DNA from: Venatoribacter pacificus
GTDB lineage: Bacteria > Pseudomonadota > Gammaproteobacteria > Pseudomonadales > Oceanobacteraceae
Length of the DNA stretch: 64,000 bases
Assembly (NCBI RefSeq): GCF_025318105.1
Contig: NZ_JAOANI010000028.1
Location: 434,001-498,000 of the forward strand
Direction of reading: 5' to 3'
Every line of letters starts with the position of its first letter. The first letter of the stretch is position 1. Of the stretch, positions 30,457-39,441 are shown one piece after another. Position numbers and translations under genes: made by a program. The notes under the pieces were generated by a model, which was given only the letters and a program-made list of their open reading frames with translations, was not told the origin of the DNA and made no database searches.

Positions 30457-31622
30457 ATATTGATCGCTTCCTGTGGCAAAGCCAGCAACGTATGTTTTAC
30501 CCATGGCTGGCATTAATGTGCCTCGGTTGGTTGATGGTTGCTTCGGCATCCACCGGTATTGCCGAGTTTTATACCGGCAATGCTGCGTATTTTGCCGTTC
30601 GTCATGCGGTATACCTGCTGCTGGGTATCGTTGTTGTGTATGCCATCAGTCAGATTCCCCTTATGTGGTGGAGTAAGGTTGATGTGGTTTTTCTGCTGCT
30701 GGCGATTGCCGGTCTGGTATTGGTATTTGTGCCCGGTATTGGCCATGAAGTGAACGGCAGTCAGCGCTGGTTGAATTTGGGCATTATTAAAATTCAGGCT
30801 TCCGAGTTGGCAAAACTTGCCGCTGTATTTTATGTCGCTGGTTATCTGGTGCGTCGCCAGGATGAAGTGAAGCAGCAATGGTCCGGCTTCCTGAAGCCGC
30901 TGGGTATTCTGGCGGGGATGGTTTTCCTGCTGTTACTGGAGCCCGATTTTGGTGCAGTTGTGGTGTTAATGGGAGCCGTACTGATTCAGTTGTTTTTGGG
31001 GGGCGTGAAGGCCGGCCAATTTTTCCTGTTATTAATTGCCACTCTGATTATCAGCGTGGTAGTGCTGACTTCTGAGAGCTACCGGGTTGAGCGTTTGATG
31101 GCTTATCTCGATCCCTGGGCGCCGGAGCATGTGTATGGAACCGGCTATCAGTTAACTCAATCACTGATTGCCTTCGGCCGTGGTGATTGGTTCGGTGTTG
31201 GTCTGGGCGAAAGTGTACAGAAACTGTTTTATCTGCCGGAAGCACATACCGATTTCGTTTTTGCTATCTGGGCGGAAGAAACCGGTCTGATGGGTGGTAT
31301 TGCCGCACTGACGTTATTGGCGGTTGTTATTGCACAAATCTGGCGGGTTTCGTGGAATGCGCAACTTAAAGGGCAGTTATATGGCGCTTATGTGGCGATT
31401 GGTATCGCTTCGTTATTAGGTCTGCAGGCCGTGATTAATTTAGGCGTTAATATTGGTTTATTGCCGACCAAAGGCCTGACTCTGCCATTCTTCAGTTATG
31501 GCGGCAGCAGTTTGTTGGTGTGTTGTGTGATGGTTGGCATCGTTATGCGCATTGCCCATGAAAGCGAACAGGCATCTGACGCGGATACCGATGTCGCAGA
31601 TAATAATGGAGGTGCTGTATGA
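30453..31622 (+). CDS. ftsW: Septal peptidoglycan glycosyltransferase FtsW
   Basis: A 389-residue SEDS-family protein with about ten membrane spans. It polymerises glycan strands at the septum with FtsI. Conserved parts include VNGSQRWLNLG, the LLEPDFGAVVV block containing the catalytic-type Asp, AHTDFVFAIWAEETGL and the LPFFSYGGSSLL motif. The start is GTG (30453) with AAGGAGG eight bases upstream, overlapping the murD stop (GTGA). Length is close to E. coli (414). Confidence 0.96.
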   Translation: MNIDRFLWQSQQRMFYPWLALMCLGWLMVASASTGIAEFYTGNAAYFAVRHAVYLLLGIVVVYAISQIPLMWWSKVDVVFLLLAIAGLVLVFVPGIGHEVNGSQRWLNLGIIKIQASELAKLAAVFYVAGYLVRRQDEVKQQWSGFLKPLGILAGMVFLLLLEPDFGAVVVLMGAVLIQLFLGGVKAGQFFLLLIATLIISVVVLTSESYRVERLMAYLDPWAPEHVYGTGYQLTQSLIAFGRGDWFGVGLGESVQKLFYLPEAHTDFVFAIWAEETGLMGGIAALTLLAVVIAQIWRVSWNAQLKGQLYGAYVAIGIASLLGLQAVINLGVNIGLLPTKGLTLPFFSYGGSSLLVCCVMVGIVMRIAHESEQASDADTDVADNNGGAV

Positions 31623-32698
31623 GCCGGGCATCTTCACGCAATGTGTTATTGATGGCGGGCGGAACCGGCGGCCATGTATTTCCGGCGTTAGCGGTTGCTG
31701 AGCAATTACAGCAGGAAGGCTTCACCATTCATTGGCTGGGAACGGCATCCGGTATCGAAAAAGATCTGGTGCCTGCCAACGGTTATCCACTGCATTGCAT
31801 TAATATCGGCGGCCTGCGTGGCAAAGGAAAGCTGGGATTGCTGACGGCTCCTTTCCGTATTATTAAGGCCATCTGGCAGGCGCGGAATATTGTTAAACAG
31901 GTAAAACCCGTCGCCGCGTTGGGCTTTGGTGGTTATGCCACTGGCCCGGGTGGTGTCGCCGCACGGTTAAGCGGCGTGCCATTGTTAATTCATGAACAAA
32001 ATGCCTTTGCCGGTATGACTAATCGTTTATTAAGCCGTATCAGTCAATGTGTGATGCAGGCATTTCCGGGGGCGTTACCCGGAGCATTGACGACCGGCAA
32101 TCCGGTGCGTGAAAGTGTGTTGAATTTGCCAGCACCGGCGACACGTATTAACACTGCTGCCCCCTTAAAAGTACTGGTTATCGGCGGTAGCATGGGAGCA
32201 GTCGCTCTTAACCGTACCGTGCTTGCGGCCATGCAATTGTTGCCTCAGGGCGTGCGCCCGCAATTACGTCATCAGGTGGGTAAGAATAATCTGGCAGAAA
32301 TGCAGGCGGCTTATCAGCAGGCCGGTGTTCAGGCTGAAGTGAACGCTTTTATTGATGATATGGCTGCTGCTTACGGCGATGCTGATTTACTGATTTGCCG
32401 GGCTGGTGCATTAACCGTATCGGAAGTTGCGGCTGCCGGCTGCGCCGCCATTTTTGTTCCTTTTCCTTTTGCTGTCGATGATCACCAGACCGCGAATGCT
32501 GGCTATATGGTGAATGCCGGTGCCGCGTTAATTTGCCAACAGCATGAATTAACTGCGGAGTGGCTGGCCGCGCAGTGGCAACACTTTTCGCAACATAAAA
32601 CATTATTACTGGAGATGGCTGACAAGGCGCGCAGCCAGGCCATCACCAATGCAACCGCTCAGGTTGTCGAACAGATTAAGAGGTTTGCCCGTGACTGA
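31619..32698 (+). CDS. murG: UDP-GlcNAc:lipid I transferase MurG
   Basis: A 359-residue GT-B glycosyltransferase at the inner face of the membrane that adds GlcNAc to lipid I, making lipid II. Diagnostic motifs are MAGGTGGHVFPALAVA at the N-terminus, HEQNAFAGMTNRLL, GGSMGAVALN in the second lobe, and CRAGALTVSEVAAAG with PFPFAVDDHQTANA for UDP-GlcNAc binding. Length matches E. coli (355). GGAGG lies five bases before the ATG, and the end overlaps the GTG of murC. Confidence 0.97.
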   Translation: MSRASSRNVLLMAGGTGGHVFPALAVAEQLQQEGFTIHWLGTASGIEKDLVPANGYPLHCINIGGLRGKGKLGLLTAPFRIIKAIWQARNIVKQVKPVAALGFGGYATGPGGVAARLSGVPLLIHEQNAFAGMTNRLLSRISQCVMQAFPGALPGALTTGNPVRESVLNLPAPATRINTAAPLKVLVIGGSMGAVALNRTVLAAMQLLPQGVRPQLRHQVGKNNLAEMQAAYQQAGVQAEVNAFIDDMAAAYGDADLLICRAGALTVSEVAAAGCAAIFVPFPFAVDDHQTANAGYMVNAGAALICQQHELTAEWLAAQWQHFSQHKTLLLEMADKARSQAITNATAQVVEQIKRFARD

Positions 32699-34145
32699 TA
32701 AAACCAATACACCGTTGAATCATCTGATACCGGAAATGCGCCGCATCCGCTGCATGCATTTTGTCGGCATTGGTGGTGCCGGTATGTGTGGCATTGCCGA
32801 AGTATTGTTGAATCAGGGCTATCAGATTTCCGGCTCGGATTTACGTCAGTCTGCCGTGACCGAACGACTGCAGGCTCTGGGGGCCACTATTTTTATTGGT
32901 CACCAGGAAAGCAATGTTGAACATGCCGATGTGCTGGTGGTATCAACCGCGATTGATCACGAAAATCCGGAAATCCGCGCCGCACTGGAGGCCCGTATTC
33001 CGGTTGTTCGCCGCGCTGAAATGTTGGCCGAATTAATGCGCTTCCGTCACGGTATTGCCGTGGCCGGAACTCATGGTAAAACCACGACCACCAGTATGGT
33101 AACGTCTGTACTGGCAGAAGCCGGTCTGGATCCGACCTTTGTTATTGGCGGAAAATTAAACAGTGCCGGTACCAATGCCCGTCTGGGAGCCAGCCGTTAT
33201 TTAGTCGCTGAAGCTGATGAGAGTGATGCCTCTTTCCTGCATTTGCAGCCGATGGTGTCTATTGTCACCAATATCGACGCCGATCATATGGCAACTTATG
33301 GCGGCGATTTCGAACAGCTGAAAAATACCTTTATCGAGTTTTTACATAACCTGCCTTTTTATGGTCTGGCTGTGGTCTGTATTGATGACGATGTGGTGCG
33401 TGAATTATTACCGCGCATCAGCCGTCAGACCGTGACCTACGGTTTTGCTGAAGACGCTGATTATCGTGCAACCGATTTGCATCAGGATGGTTTGTTTACC
33501 CATTTTACGGTGCAGCGTCCGTCTGGCCGTTCACCGTTAAAGATCAGCCTGCGTATGCCCGGTAAACATAATGTATTAAATGCAATGGCGGCTATTGCTG
33601 TGGCGGATGATGAAGGTGTGGCAGATGCTGCCATCGTGGCTTCATTAGAAAAATTTGCCGGTGTTGGCCGACGCTTTACGGTATGTGGTGAATTTCCACT
33701 GGGTGATGGCGATGTGATGCTGGTTGATGACTACGGTCATCACCCGCGCGAGCTCGAAGTTACGCTGGATGCGATCCGTAACGGCTTTCCTGAGCGCCGT
33801 TTGGTGATGGTATTTCAGCCACACCGTTACAGCCGTACCCGTGATCTGTACGAAGATTTTACCCGCGTATTATCCGGCGCCGATGTGCTGTTGTTAATGG
33901 ATGTATACCCTGCGGGAGAAAAACCCATTGCCGGTGCTGACGGACGGTCGCTGTGTGGCAGCATTCGTCAGCGCGGCATGGTTGATCCTATTTTTATTGA
34001 GCGTGATGAATCATTAGAAGCTCCACTCAAAAGTGTCTTAAAACCCGGTGACTTGTTGTTGACTCAGGGCGCAGGGGATATCGGTAATCTGGCCGTGACA
34101 TTAACGCAGCAGTTACCGGCATGGTTAGCAGAGGTAAAAGTATGA
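32691..34145 (+). CDS. murC: UDP-MurNAc:L-alanine ligase
   Basis: A 484-residue Mur ligase that adds the first amino acid of the stem peptide. The nucleotide loop is AGTHGKTTTTSM, preceded by FVGIGGAGMCGIAE; the substrate block YLVAEADESDASFL and the C-terminal DDYGHHPRE are typical. The frame is open to 32649, but GTG at 32691 has AAGAGG seven bases upstream and fits the family length (E. coli, 491), so it is chosen; it overlaps the murG stop by eight bases. The end overlaps the ddl ATG (ATGA). Confidence 0.96.
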   Translation: MTDKTNTPLNHLIPEMRRIRCMHFVGIGGAGMCGIAEVLLNQGYQISGSDLRQSAVTERLQALGATIFIGHQESNVEHADVLVVSTAIDHENPEIRAALEARIPVVRRAEMLAELMRFRHGIAVAGTHGKTTTTSMVTSVLAEAGLDPTFVIGGKLNSAGTNARLGASRYLVAEADESDASFLHLQPMVSIVTNIDADHMATYGGDFEQLKNTFIEFLHNLPFYGLAVVCIDDDVVRELLPRISRQTVTYGFAEDADYRATDLHQDGLFTHFTVQRPSGRSPLKISLRMPGKHNVLNAMAAIAVADDEGVADAAIVASLEKFAGVGRRFTVCGEFPLGDGDVMLVDDYGHHPRELEVTLDAIRNGFPERRLVMVFQPHRYSRTRDLYEDFTRVLSGADVLLLMDVYPAGEKPIAGADGRSLCGSIRQRGMVDPIFIERDESLEAPLKSVLKPGDLLLTQGAGDIGNLAVTLTQQLPAWLAEVKV

Positions 34146-35068
34146 ACGTTGCCGCTTTAGGAAAAATTGCGGTGCTGATGGGAGGCACATCGGCCGAGCG
34201 TGCTGTATCGCTGAAAAGCGGACAGGCCGTTTATTCTGCCTTGCAGCAAAGCGGTGCAGATGTTGTTGCTATTGATATCCAGGCACATGCCATTGAACAG
34301 TTAACCGGCGCAGATTTTGACGTAGCGTTTATTGCGTTGCACGGACGTGGCGGTGAAGACGGCACCATTCAGGGCGTGCTCGAGTGGTTGGACAAACCTT
34401 ATACCGGCAGTGGTGTTATGGCCTCTGCTTTGGCAATGGATAAATGGCGCACGAAATTAATCTGGCAGGCGGCTGGATTGCCAACCCCTAAAGCCTTTCT
34501 GCTGAATGCCGACAGTGACTGGTCTTATTTGATTGACGAGCTGAATACAGACGCAATTGTTAAACCGGCGCGCGAAGGTTCCAGTATTGGCATGCGCAAG
34601 GTACACACCGCTGACGAGTTGCGCGACAGCTTCAAATTTGCCTGCGAATACGATGGTTTGGTATTGGCGGAATCCTGGGTACAGGGCGCCGAGTTCACCG
34701 TCGCGATTGTTGATGGAAAAGCGTTACCGGCAATCCAGTTGAAAACCAGCCATGCATTTTATGACTACGACGCCAAATATCAGGCAAATGACACTCAGTA
34801 CTTATTACCCTGTGGTTTGCCCGCAGATAAGGAAATGGAATTACAACAGTTGGCACTGAAGGCGTTTGACGTGATCGGTGGTCAGGGTTGGGGGCGTATT
34901 GATGTGATGCAGGATCAGAATGGACAGTTCTGGTTGCTGGAAGCCAATACCAGTCCGGGCATGACAGATCATAGCTTAGTGCCAATGGCGGCGGCGGCCA
35001 TCGGTATGACCTTCCCGCAGTTAGTCATTAATTTATTGATTGAAGCCAGAGGCAGAAATCGTGGCTAA
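34142..35068 (+). CDS. ddl: D-alanine--D-alanine ligase (DdlB)
   Basis: A 308-residue ATP-grasp enzyme that makes the D-Ala-D-Ala dipeptide used by MurF. Family features are VLMGGTSAERAVSLKSG at the start, ALHGRGGEDGTIQG, VKPAREGSSIGM for ATP, and EANTSPGMTDHSLVP for metal and product binding. Length equals E. coli DdlB (306). The frame extends seven codons upstream, but ATG at 34142 has GAGG upstream, overlaps the murC stop as ATGA, and is chosen. Its last eight bases overlap the ftsQ GTG start. Confidence 0.96.
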   Translation: MNVAALGKIAVLMGGTSAERAVSLKSGQAVYSALQQSGADVVAIDIQAHAIEQLTGADFDVAFIALHGRGGEDGTIQGVLEWLDKPYTGSGVMASALAMDKWRTKLIWQAAGLPTPKAFLLNADSDWSYLIDELNTDAIVKPAREGSSIGMRKVHTADELRDSFKFACEYDGLVLAESWVQGAEFTVAIVDGKALPAIQLKTSHAFYDYDAKYQANDTQYLLPCGLPADKEMELQQLALKAFDVIGGQGWGRIDVMQDQNGQFWLLEANTSPGMTDHSLVPMAAAAIGMTFPQLVINLLIEARGRNRG

Positions 35069-35819
35069 AAAAGCAGCCCCGCGCGGCGCGACACCTTTAG
35101 TCGTGAAGCAGCCAAAACAATGGAACGTAACGATGCCGGTAATTGCCTGGCAATGGTTACTGCTGCCTTGTTTATTGGCAGGACTGCTGGCCGGTATGCG
35201 CTGGGGTTATCACAGCTGGCCGATTACCAATGTTGATGTAAAGGGTCGCCTGTCTGTCTGGAACGCGGAAGATATTGTCGGAAAAATTGTTTGGGTAAAA
35301 AACGAAAGTTTTTTCTCGCTGGATCTGCAGAGTGTGTATGAACAACTGGCTGGGCTGCCATTGATTATGCAGGTTACGGTGCGTAAGCGTTGGCCCAATA
35401 CGCTTGAACTGACGTTGTATGAGGATGTGCCGATGGCCATCTGGAATGGCGACCAGTTATTGAGTGCTAATGGCCGGTTAAGCGAAATTCCGGCACATTT
35501 GGATGCCAGTAATTTGGCGCGGATTAATGGTGATCGCAATTATGCCGAAGCGGCCGTAAGACACTTTCGCCGCATTCAGCAATCGCTGGTTCATCTTAAT
35601 GTCGGTATTAATCGTTTGACCGTTTCGGCTGTGGGTGCTGTGGATGTGGAATTAAGTAATGGTTGGCAGGTACGTTTTGGGCGCCAGTATTTTGAAGAGC
35701 GTGTGCAACGCCTGGAATTATTGATAGCGCAACTGCCAATGACGGCGGTTGCGAGTGTGGATTTACGCTATGGAAAAGGCGCCGCAATTGGCTGGCGCCC
35801 AGTGCAGGAGATGGGATGA
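35061..35819 (+). CDS. ftsQ: Cell division protein FtsQ
   Basis: A 252-residue bitopic protein: basic cytoplasmic start, one membrane span (about residues 28-46), then a POTRA domain opening ITNVDVKGRLSVWNAEDI and a beta domain with GWQVRFGRQYFEERVQRL. It links FtsL/FtsB to the divisome in the periplasm. Length is close to E. coli (276). The start is GTG at 35061, with AGAGG eight bases upstream and coupling to ddl; an earlier TTG in the same frame lies inside the ddl end and is less likely. The stop overlaps the ftsA ATG. Confidence 0.94.
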   Translation: MAKKAAPRGATPLVVKQPKQWNVTMPVIAWQWLLLPCLLAGLLAGMRWGYHSWPITNVDVKGRLSVWNAEDIVGKIVWVKNESFFSLDLQSVYEQLAGLPLIMQVTVRKRWPNTLELTLYEDVPMAIWNGDQLLSANGRLSEIPAHLDASNLARINGDRNYAEAAVRHFRRIQQSLVHLNVGINRLTVSAVGAVDVELSNGWQVRFGRQYFEERVQRLELLIAQLPMTAVASVDLRYGKGAAIGWRPVQEMG

Positions 35820-37054
35820 TGAGTCAGGTACAACAAAAAAATATGCTGGTTGGCCTGGATATTGGCACCTCTAAAATTGTGGCGATTGTCGGAGAATTAG
35901 GCGCAGACGGTAACATCGAAGTGGTTGGTCTGGGTTCGCACCCGAGTCGCGGTCTTAAAAAAGGCGTTGTGGTCAATATTGAATCTACCGTGCAGTCGAT
36001 CCGGCGTGCTGTAGAAGAAGCGGAATTAATGGCTGGTTGTACCATCCATTCGGTTTATGCCGGTATTGCGGGCAGTCACATTCATTCCATGAATTCGCAC
36101 GGCATTGTTGCTGTGCGTGATCGGGAAGTGACGCCAATGGATGTTGATCGTGTTATTGATGCCGCACAGGCTGTTGCTATTCCGCAGGATCAGCGCATTC
36201 TGCATGTTCTGCCGCAGGAATATGTCGTCGATAACCAGGAAGGTATTAAAGAACCGGTGGGCATGTCGGGTGTGCGTCTTGAAGCAAAAGTACATCTGGT
36301 TACCGGTGCGGTAAATGCGGTGCAGAATATTGAGCGTTGTGTTCAGCGTTGTGGGCTGCAAACCGATGCCATTATTCTTGAGCAGTTGGCATCCAGCTAC
36401 GCGGTATTAACTGATGATGAACGCGAGTTAGGCGTTTGTCTGGTCGATATTGGTGGTGGCACAACGGATATTGCCATTTTTACTGAAGGTGCTATCCGTC
36501 ATACGGCCGTTATTCCGATTGCCGGTGATCAGGTAACCAATGATATTGCCATGGCGTTGCGTACGCCGACCCAGCATGCCGAAAAAATCAAAATTAAATA
36601 TGCCTGTGCTCTGACTCAGTTAGCCAAAGCGGATGAAACGATTAAGGTTCCGAGTGTTGGTGAGCGTCCGCCGCGGGATCTGTCCCGTCAGGCTTTGGCA
36701 GAAGTGGTTGAACCACGTTATGACGAATTATTCACCTTAATTCAGGCCGAGCTGCGCCGCAGTGGGTTTGAAGATATGGTTGCAGCAGGCATCGTCCTGA
36801 CGGGTGGTACAGCGAAGATGGAAGGGGTGGTTGATCTGGCGGAAGAAATTTTCCATATGCCGGTTCGGTTGGCCAAACCTTACGGTGTATCAGGACTGAC
36901 TGACGTGATTAATAACCCGATTTATTCGACGTCTGTGGGCTTGTTGTTGTATGCGGCAAAACAACACAGGAATAAAACAAATAATAACCGCAATGAAGAT
37001 CATCCGGATGGCTTTTATTCCAGAATAAAAGATTGGATTAAAGTCAACTTTTAA
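35816..37054 (+). CDS. ftsA: Cell division protein FtsA
   Basis: A 412-residue actin-fold ATPase that tethers FtsZ to the inner membrane. Visible are GLDIGTSKIVAIVGE (phosphate 1), CLVDIGGGTTDIAIF (phosphate 2), IVLTGGTAKMEGV (adenosine), and the C-terminal amphipathic membrane helix GFYSRIKDWIKVNF. Length matches E. coli (420). ATG at 35816 overlaps the ftsQ stop; a second ATG follows at 35819 and GGAG lies upstream of both. ftsZ follows after 36 bases. Confidence 0.97.
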   Translation: MMSQVQQKNMLVGLDIGTSKIVAIVGELGADGNIEVVGLGSHPSRGLKKGVVVNIESTVQSIRRAVEEAELMAGCTIHSVYAGIAGSHIHSMNSHGIVAVRDREVTPMDVDRVIDAAQAVAIPQDQRILHVLPQEYVVDNQEGIKEPVGMSGVRLEAKVHLVTGAVNAVQNIERCVQRCGLQTDAIILEQLASSYAVLTDDERELGVCLVDIGGGTTDIAIFTEGAIRHTAVIPIAGDQVTNDIAMALRTPTQHAEKIKIKYACALTQLAKADETIKVPSVGERPPRDLSRQALAEVVEPRYDELFTLIQAELRRSGFEDMVAAGIVLTGGTAKMEGVVDLAEEIFHMPVRLAKPYGVSGLTDVINNPIYSTSVGLLLYAAKQHRNKTNNNRNEDHPDGFYSRIKDWIKVNF

Positions 37055-37090
37055 GATTAAATATTATCAGCGCGCTAAGGAGATAACGCT

Positions 37091-38278
37091 ATGTCTCAGC
37101 AAAGAGAAGGGGATATGTTCGAACTGGCAGATGATTTACAACAGTCGGCTGTTATTAAAGTCGTCGGTGTTGGTGGTGGCGGTGGCAATGCTGTCCAGCA
37201 TATGGTTGCTGGCAACATTGAAGGTGTTGACTTTATTTGTGCAAACACCGATTCACAGGCACTGCGTAATGTGAGTTCCCGCTCCATTATTCAACTGGGT
37301 AACGGTCTGACCAAAGGATTGGGTGCAGGCGCGAATCCGGAAGTGGGCCGTCAGGCTGCTCTGGAAGATCGTGAACGTATCGCCGAAGCACTGAAAGGTG
37401 CTGATATGGTATTTATTACTGCCGGTATGGGTGGTGGTACGGGTACTGGTGGGGCGCCCGTTGTTGCTGAGGTGGCTAAAGAATTAGGTATTCTCACTGT
37501 GGCAGTGGTTACCAAGCCTTTCCCATTTGAAGGCAAGAAACGCATGTTGATTGCTGACCAGGGGCTTAAGCAACTGGCTGAGCATGTTGACTCGTTGATT
37601 ACTATTCCAAACGAGAAACTGCTTTCTGTGTTGGGAAAAAATACCTCCTTGCTGGATGCCTTTAAAGAAGCAAATAACGTGCTTCAGGGTGCCGTGCAGG
37701 GGATTGCCGACCTGATTACCCGTCCGGGTATGATCAACGTCGACTTTGCCGACGTACGTACAGTGATGTCTGAAATGGGTCAGGCGATGATGGGTACTGG
37801 TGTTGCCAGTGGTGAAAACCGCGCACGTGAAGCGGCAGAACGCGCGATTGGCAGTCCACTGCTGGAAGATGTCGATCTTCAGGGCGCACGCGGTATTCTG
37901 GTTAATGTCACCGCGGGCTTTGATTTGTCACTGGGTGAGTTCAGCGAAGTGGGGAGTGTTATTGAGGAGTTTGCCTCAGAACATGCAACCGTTGTTGTTG
38001 GCACCGTGATTGATCCTGATCTGTCTGATGAGTTGCGTGTAACTGTGGTCGCTACCGGTCTCGGTCGCCGCGATGTGGTTGAGGAACCAAAGCCAACCAA
38101 AGTGGTCGATAACACCGTCAGTGCACGTAAGGCGGATGGTACAACCGATTATAGTCAGTTGGATCAGCCAACCGTTAAACGTCAGGCAGGAAATGCCGCA
38201 AAGCAGCTCGATGTCGCAGATCGTCCAGATATGGATTATCTTGATATTCCTGCATTTTTGCGTCGTCAGGCTGATTAA
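37091..38278 (+). CDS. ftsZ: Cell division GTPase FtsZ
   Basis: A 395-residue tubulin-like GTPase that forms the Z ring. The nucleotide-binding signature is GMGGGTGTGGAPVVAEVAK, with VGGGGGNAVQHM at the N-terminus and NVDFADVRTVM in the T7-loop region. A flexible linker follows, and the C-terminal peptide DYLDIPAFLRRQAD binds FtsA and ZipA. Length is close to E. coli (383). AAGGAG lies nine bases before the ATG. A hairpin starts at its stop codon. Confidence 0.98.
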   Translation: MSQQREGDMFELADDLQQSAVIKVVGVGGGGGNAVQHMVAGNIEGVDFICANTDSQALRNVSSRSIIQLGNGLTKGLGAGANPEVGRQAALEDRERIAEALKGADMVFITAGMGGGTGTGGAPVVAEVAKELGILTVAVVTKPFPFEGKKRMLIADQGLKQLAEHVDSLITIPNEKLLSVLGKNTSLLDAFKEANNVLQGAVQGIADLITRPGMINVDFADVRTVMSEMGQAMMGTGVASGENRAREAAERAIGSPLLEDVDLQGARGILVNVTAGFDLSLGEFSEVGSVIEEFASEHATVVVGTVIDPDLSDELRVTVVATGLGRRDVVEEPKPTKVVDNTVSARKADGTTDYSQLDQPTVKRQAGNAAKQLDVADRPDMDYLDIPAFLRRQAD

Positions 38279-38306
38279 AGAATGCGCACTAGCGCATTCT
38301 TCATTT
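38278..38306 (+). terminator. Hairpin directly after ftsZ
   Basis: AAGAATGCGC-ACTA-GCGCATTCTT forms a perfect 10-bp stem that starts at the last base of the ftsZ stop codon. The following TTCATTTGTTG is only moderately T-rich, so termination is probably partial. Confidence 0.7.
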
Positions 38307-38308
38307 GT

Positions 38309-38317
38309 TGCTATAAT
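38309..38317 (+). promoter_or_regulatory. Predicted lpxC promoter with extended -10
   Basis: TGCTATAAT (38309-38317) is a consensus extended -10 element, placed just after the ftsZ hairpin and about 54 bases before the lpxC ATG. No good -35 box is seen, as is usual for extended -10 promoters. It would give lpxC its own transcript. Confidence 0.7.
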
Positions 38318-38370
38318 GCCGGACTAGTCTTTTTGTATGAAATTTGCTCAGTAATGGCAGGATTGTTCAG

Positions 38371-39279
38371 ATGATTCCACAACGAACGTTAAAAAACGCT
38401 ATCCGGGCAACGGGTGTTGGCCTCCATTCAGGTGAGAAGGTGTATCTCACGCTGAAACCGGCACCTGTTGACACTGGTATCGTATTCCGACGTGTCGATC
38501 TTGATCCGGTTGTGGATATTCCCGCTCACGCCCTGAATGTTGGGGAAACCACGCTTTCTACCACGCTGGTTAAAGAGCATGCACGGGTCGACACGGTTGA
38601 GCATTTACTGTCAGCAATGGCAGGCTTGGGTATTGATAATGCCATCGTTGAGCTGAGCGCCCAGGAAGTACCTATCATGGACGGCAGTTCAGGTCCGTTC
38701 GTATTCCTGGTGCAGTCTGCGGGCATTGCAGAACAGAATGCTGCAAAGCGTTTCATTCGTATCAAACGCCGGGTTGAAGTGCGCGAGGGCGATAAAATCG
38801 CTTCATTTGTGCCTTATGATGGCTTTAAAGTCAGCTTTGAAATTGACTTCGACCATCCGGTGTTTAAGCAAAGTGTACAGAAAGCGAGCCTGGATTTTTC
38901 CTCTACTTCTTACGTAAAAGAAGTGAGCCGTGCCCGTACCTTTGGCTTTACCAAAGATCTTGAGTACATGCGCTCCAAAAATCTGGCGCTGGGCGGTAGC
39001 GTCAAAAACGCTATCGTTGTTGATGAGTACCGTGTACTGAATGAAGATGGTCTGCGTTACGACGATGAGTTCGTAAAACACAAGATTCTGGATGCTGTCG
39101 GCGATCTCTATCTGCTGGGACACAGCCTGATTGGCGAGTTTATCGGCTATAAATCGGGTCATGGCCTGAACAATAAACTGCTGCGTGAACTGCTGTTGCA
39201 GGAAGATGCGTGGGAGTTTGTCGAATTTGCTGAAGAAAGCTCACCGATTTCTTACATGCGCCCGGCAGCCGCTGGTTAA
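38371..39279 (+). CDS. lpxC: UDP-3-O-acyl-GlcNAc deacetylase LpxC
   Basis: A 302-residue zinc deacetylase that carries out the first committed step of lipid A synthesis. Metal ligands sit in TVEHLLSAMAGLGIDN, and in the late HKILDAVGDLYLLG and SGHGLNNKLL blocks; PIMDGSSGPF and FGFTKDLEYMRS are also conserved. Length matches E. coli (305). The frame extends nine codons upstream, but ATG at 38371 has AGGA eight bases before it and begins MIPQRTLKNAI as in the family. A promoter and a terminator frame it, so it is partly independent of ftsZ. Confidence 0.97.
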   Translation: MIPQRTLKNAIRATGVGLHSGEKVYLTLKPAPVDTGIVFRRVDLDPVVDIPAHALNVGETTLSTTLVKEHARVDTVEHLLSAMAGLGIDNAIVELSAQEVPIMDGSSGPFVFLVQSAGIAEQNAAKRFIRIKRRVEVREGDKIASFVPYDGFKVSFEIDFDHPVFKQSVQKASLDFSSTSYVKEVSRARTFGFTKDLEYMRSKNLALGGSVKNAIVVDEYRVLNEDGLRYDDEFVKHKILDAVGDLYLLGHSLIGEFIGYKSGHGLNNKLLRELLLQEDAWEFVEFAEESSPISYMRPAAAG

Positions 39280-39316
39280 CTTATTGAAACAGTAATACGT
39301 TTGAGTATCCTCATAC

Positions 39317-39349
39317 AAAGGCCATAATTAAGTTATGGCCTTTGTTTTG
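39317..39349 (+). terminator. Intrinsic terminator after lpxC
   Basis: AAAGGCCATAA-TTAAG-TTATGGCCTTT forms a perfect 11-bp stem followed by GTTTTGTT. It lies 38 bases past the lpxC stop and ends the division/lipid A block. Confidence 0.9.
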
Positions 39350-39441
39350 TTGGTGGCTGATGATTCGCAGAAGCGGATCAGGCAGGCAGGACGTCAGCGC
39401 CAAAGAGTTTGCGCAGCCGATTAGGAATTTAATAGCTAACT

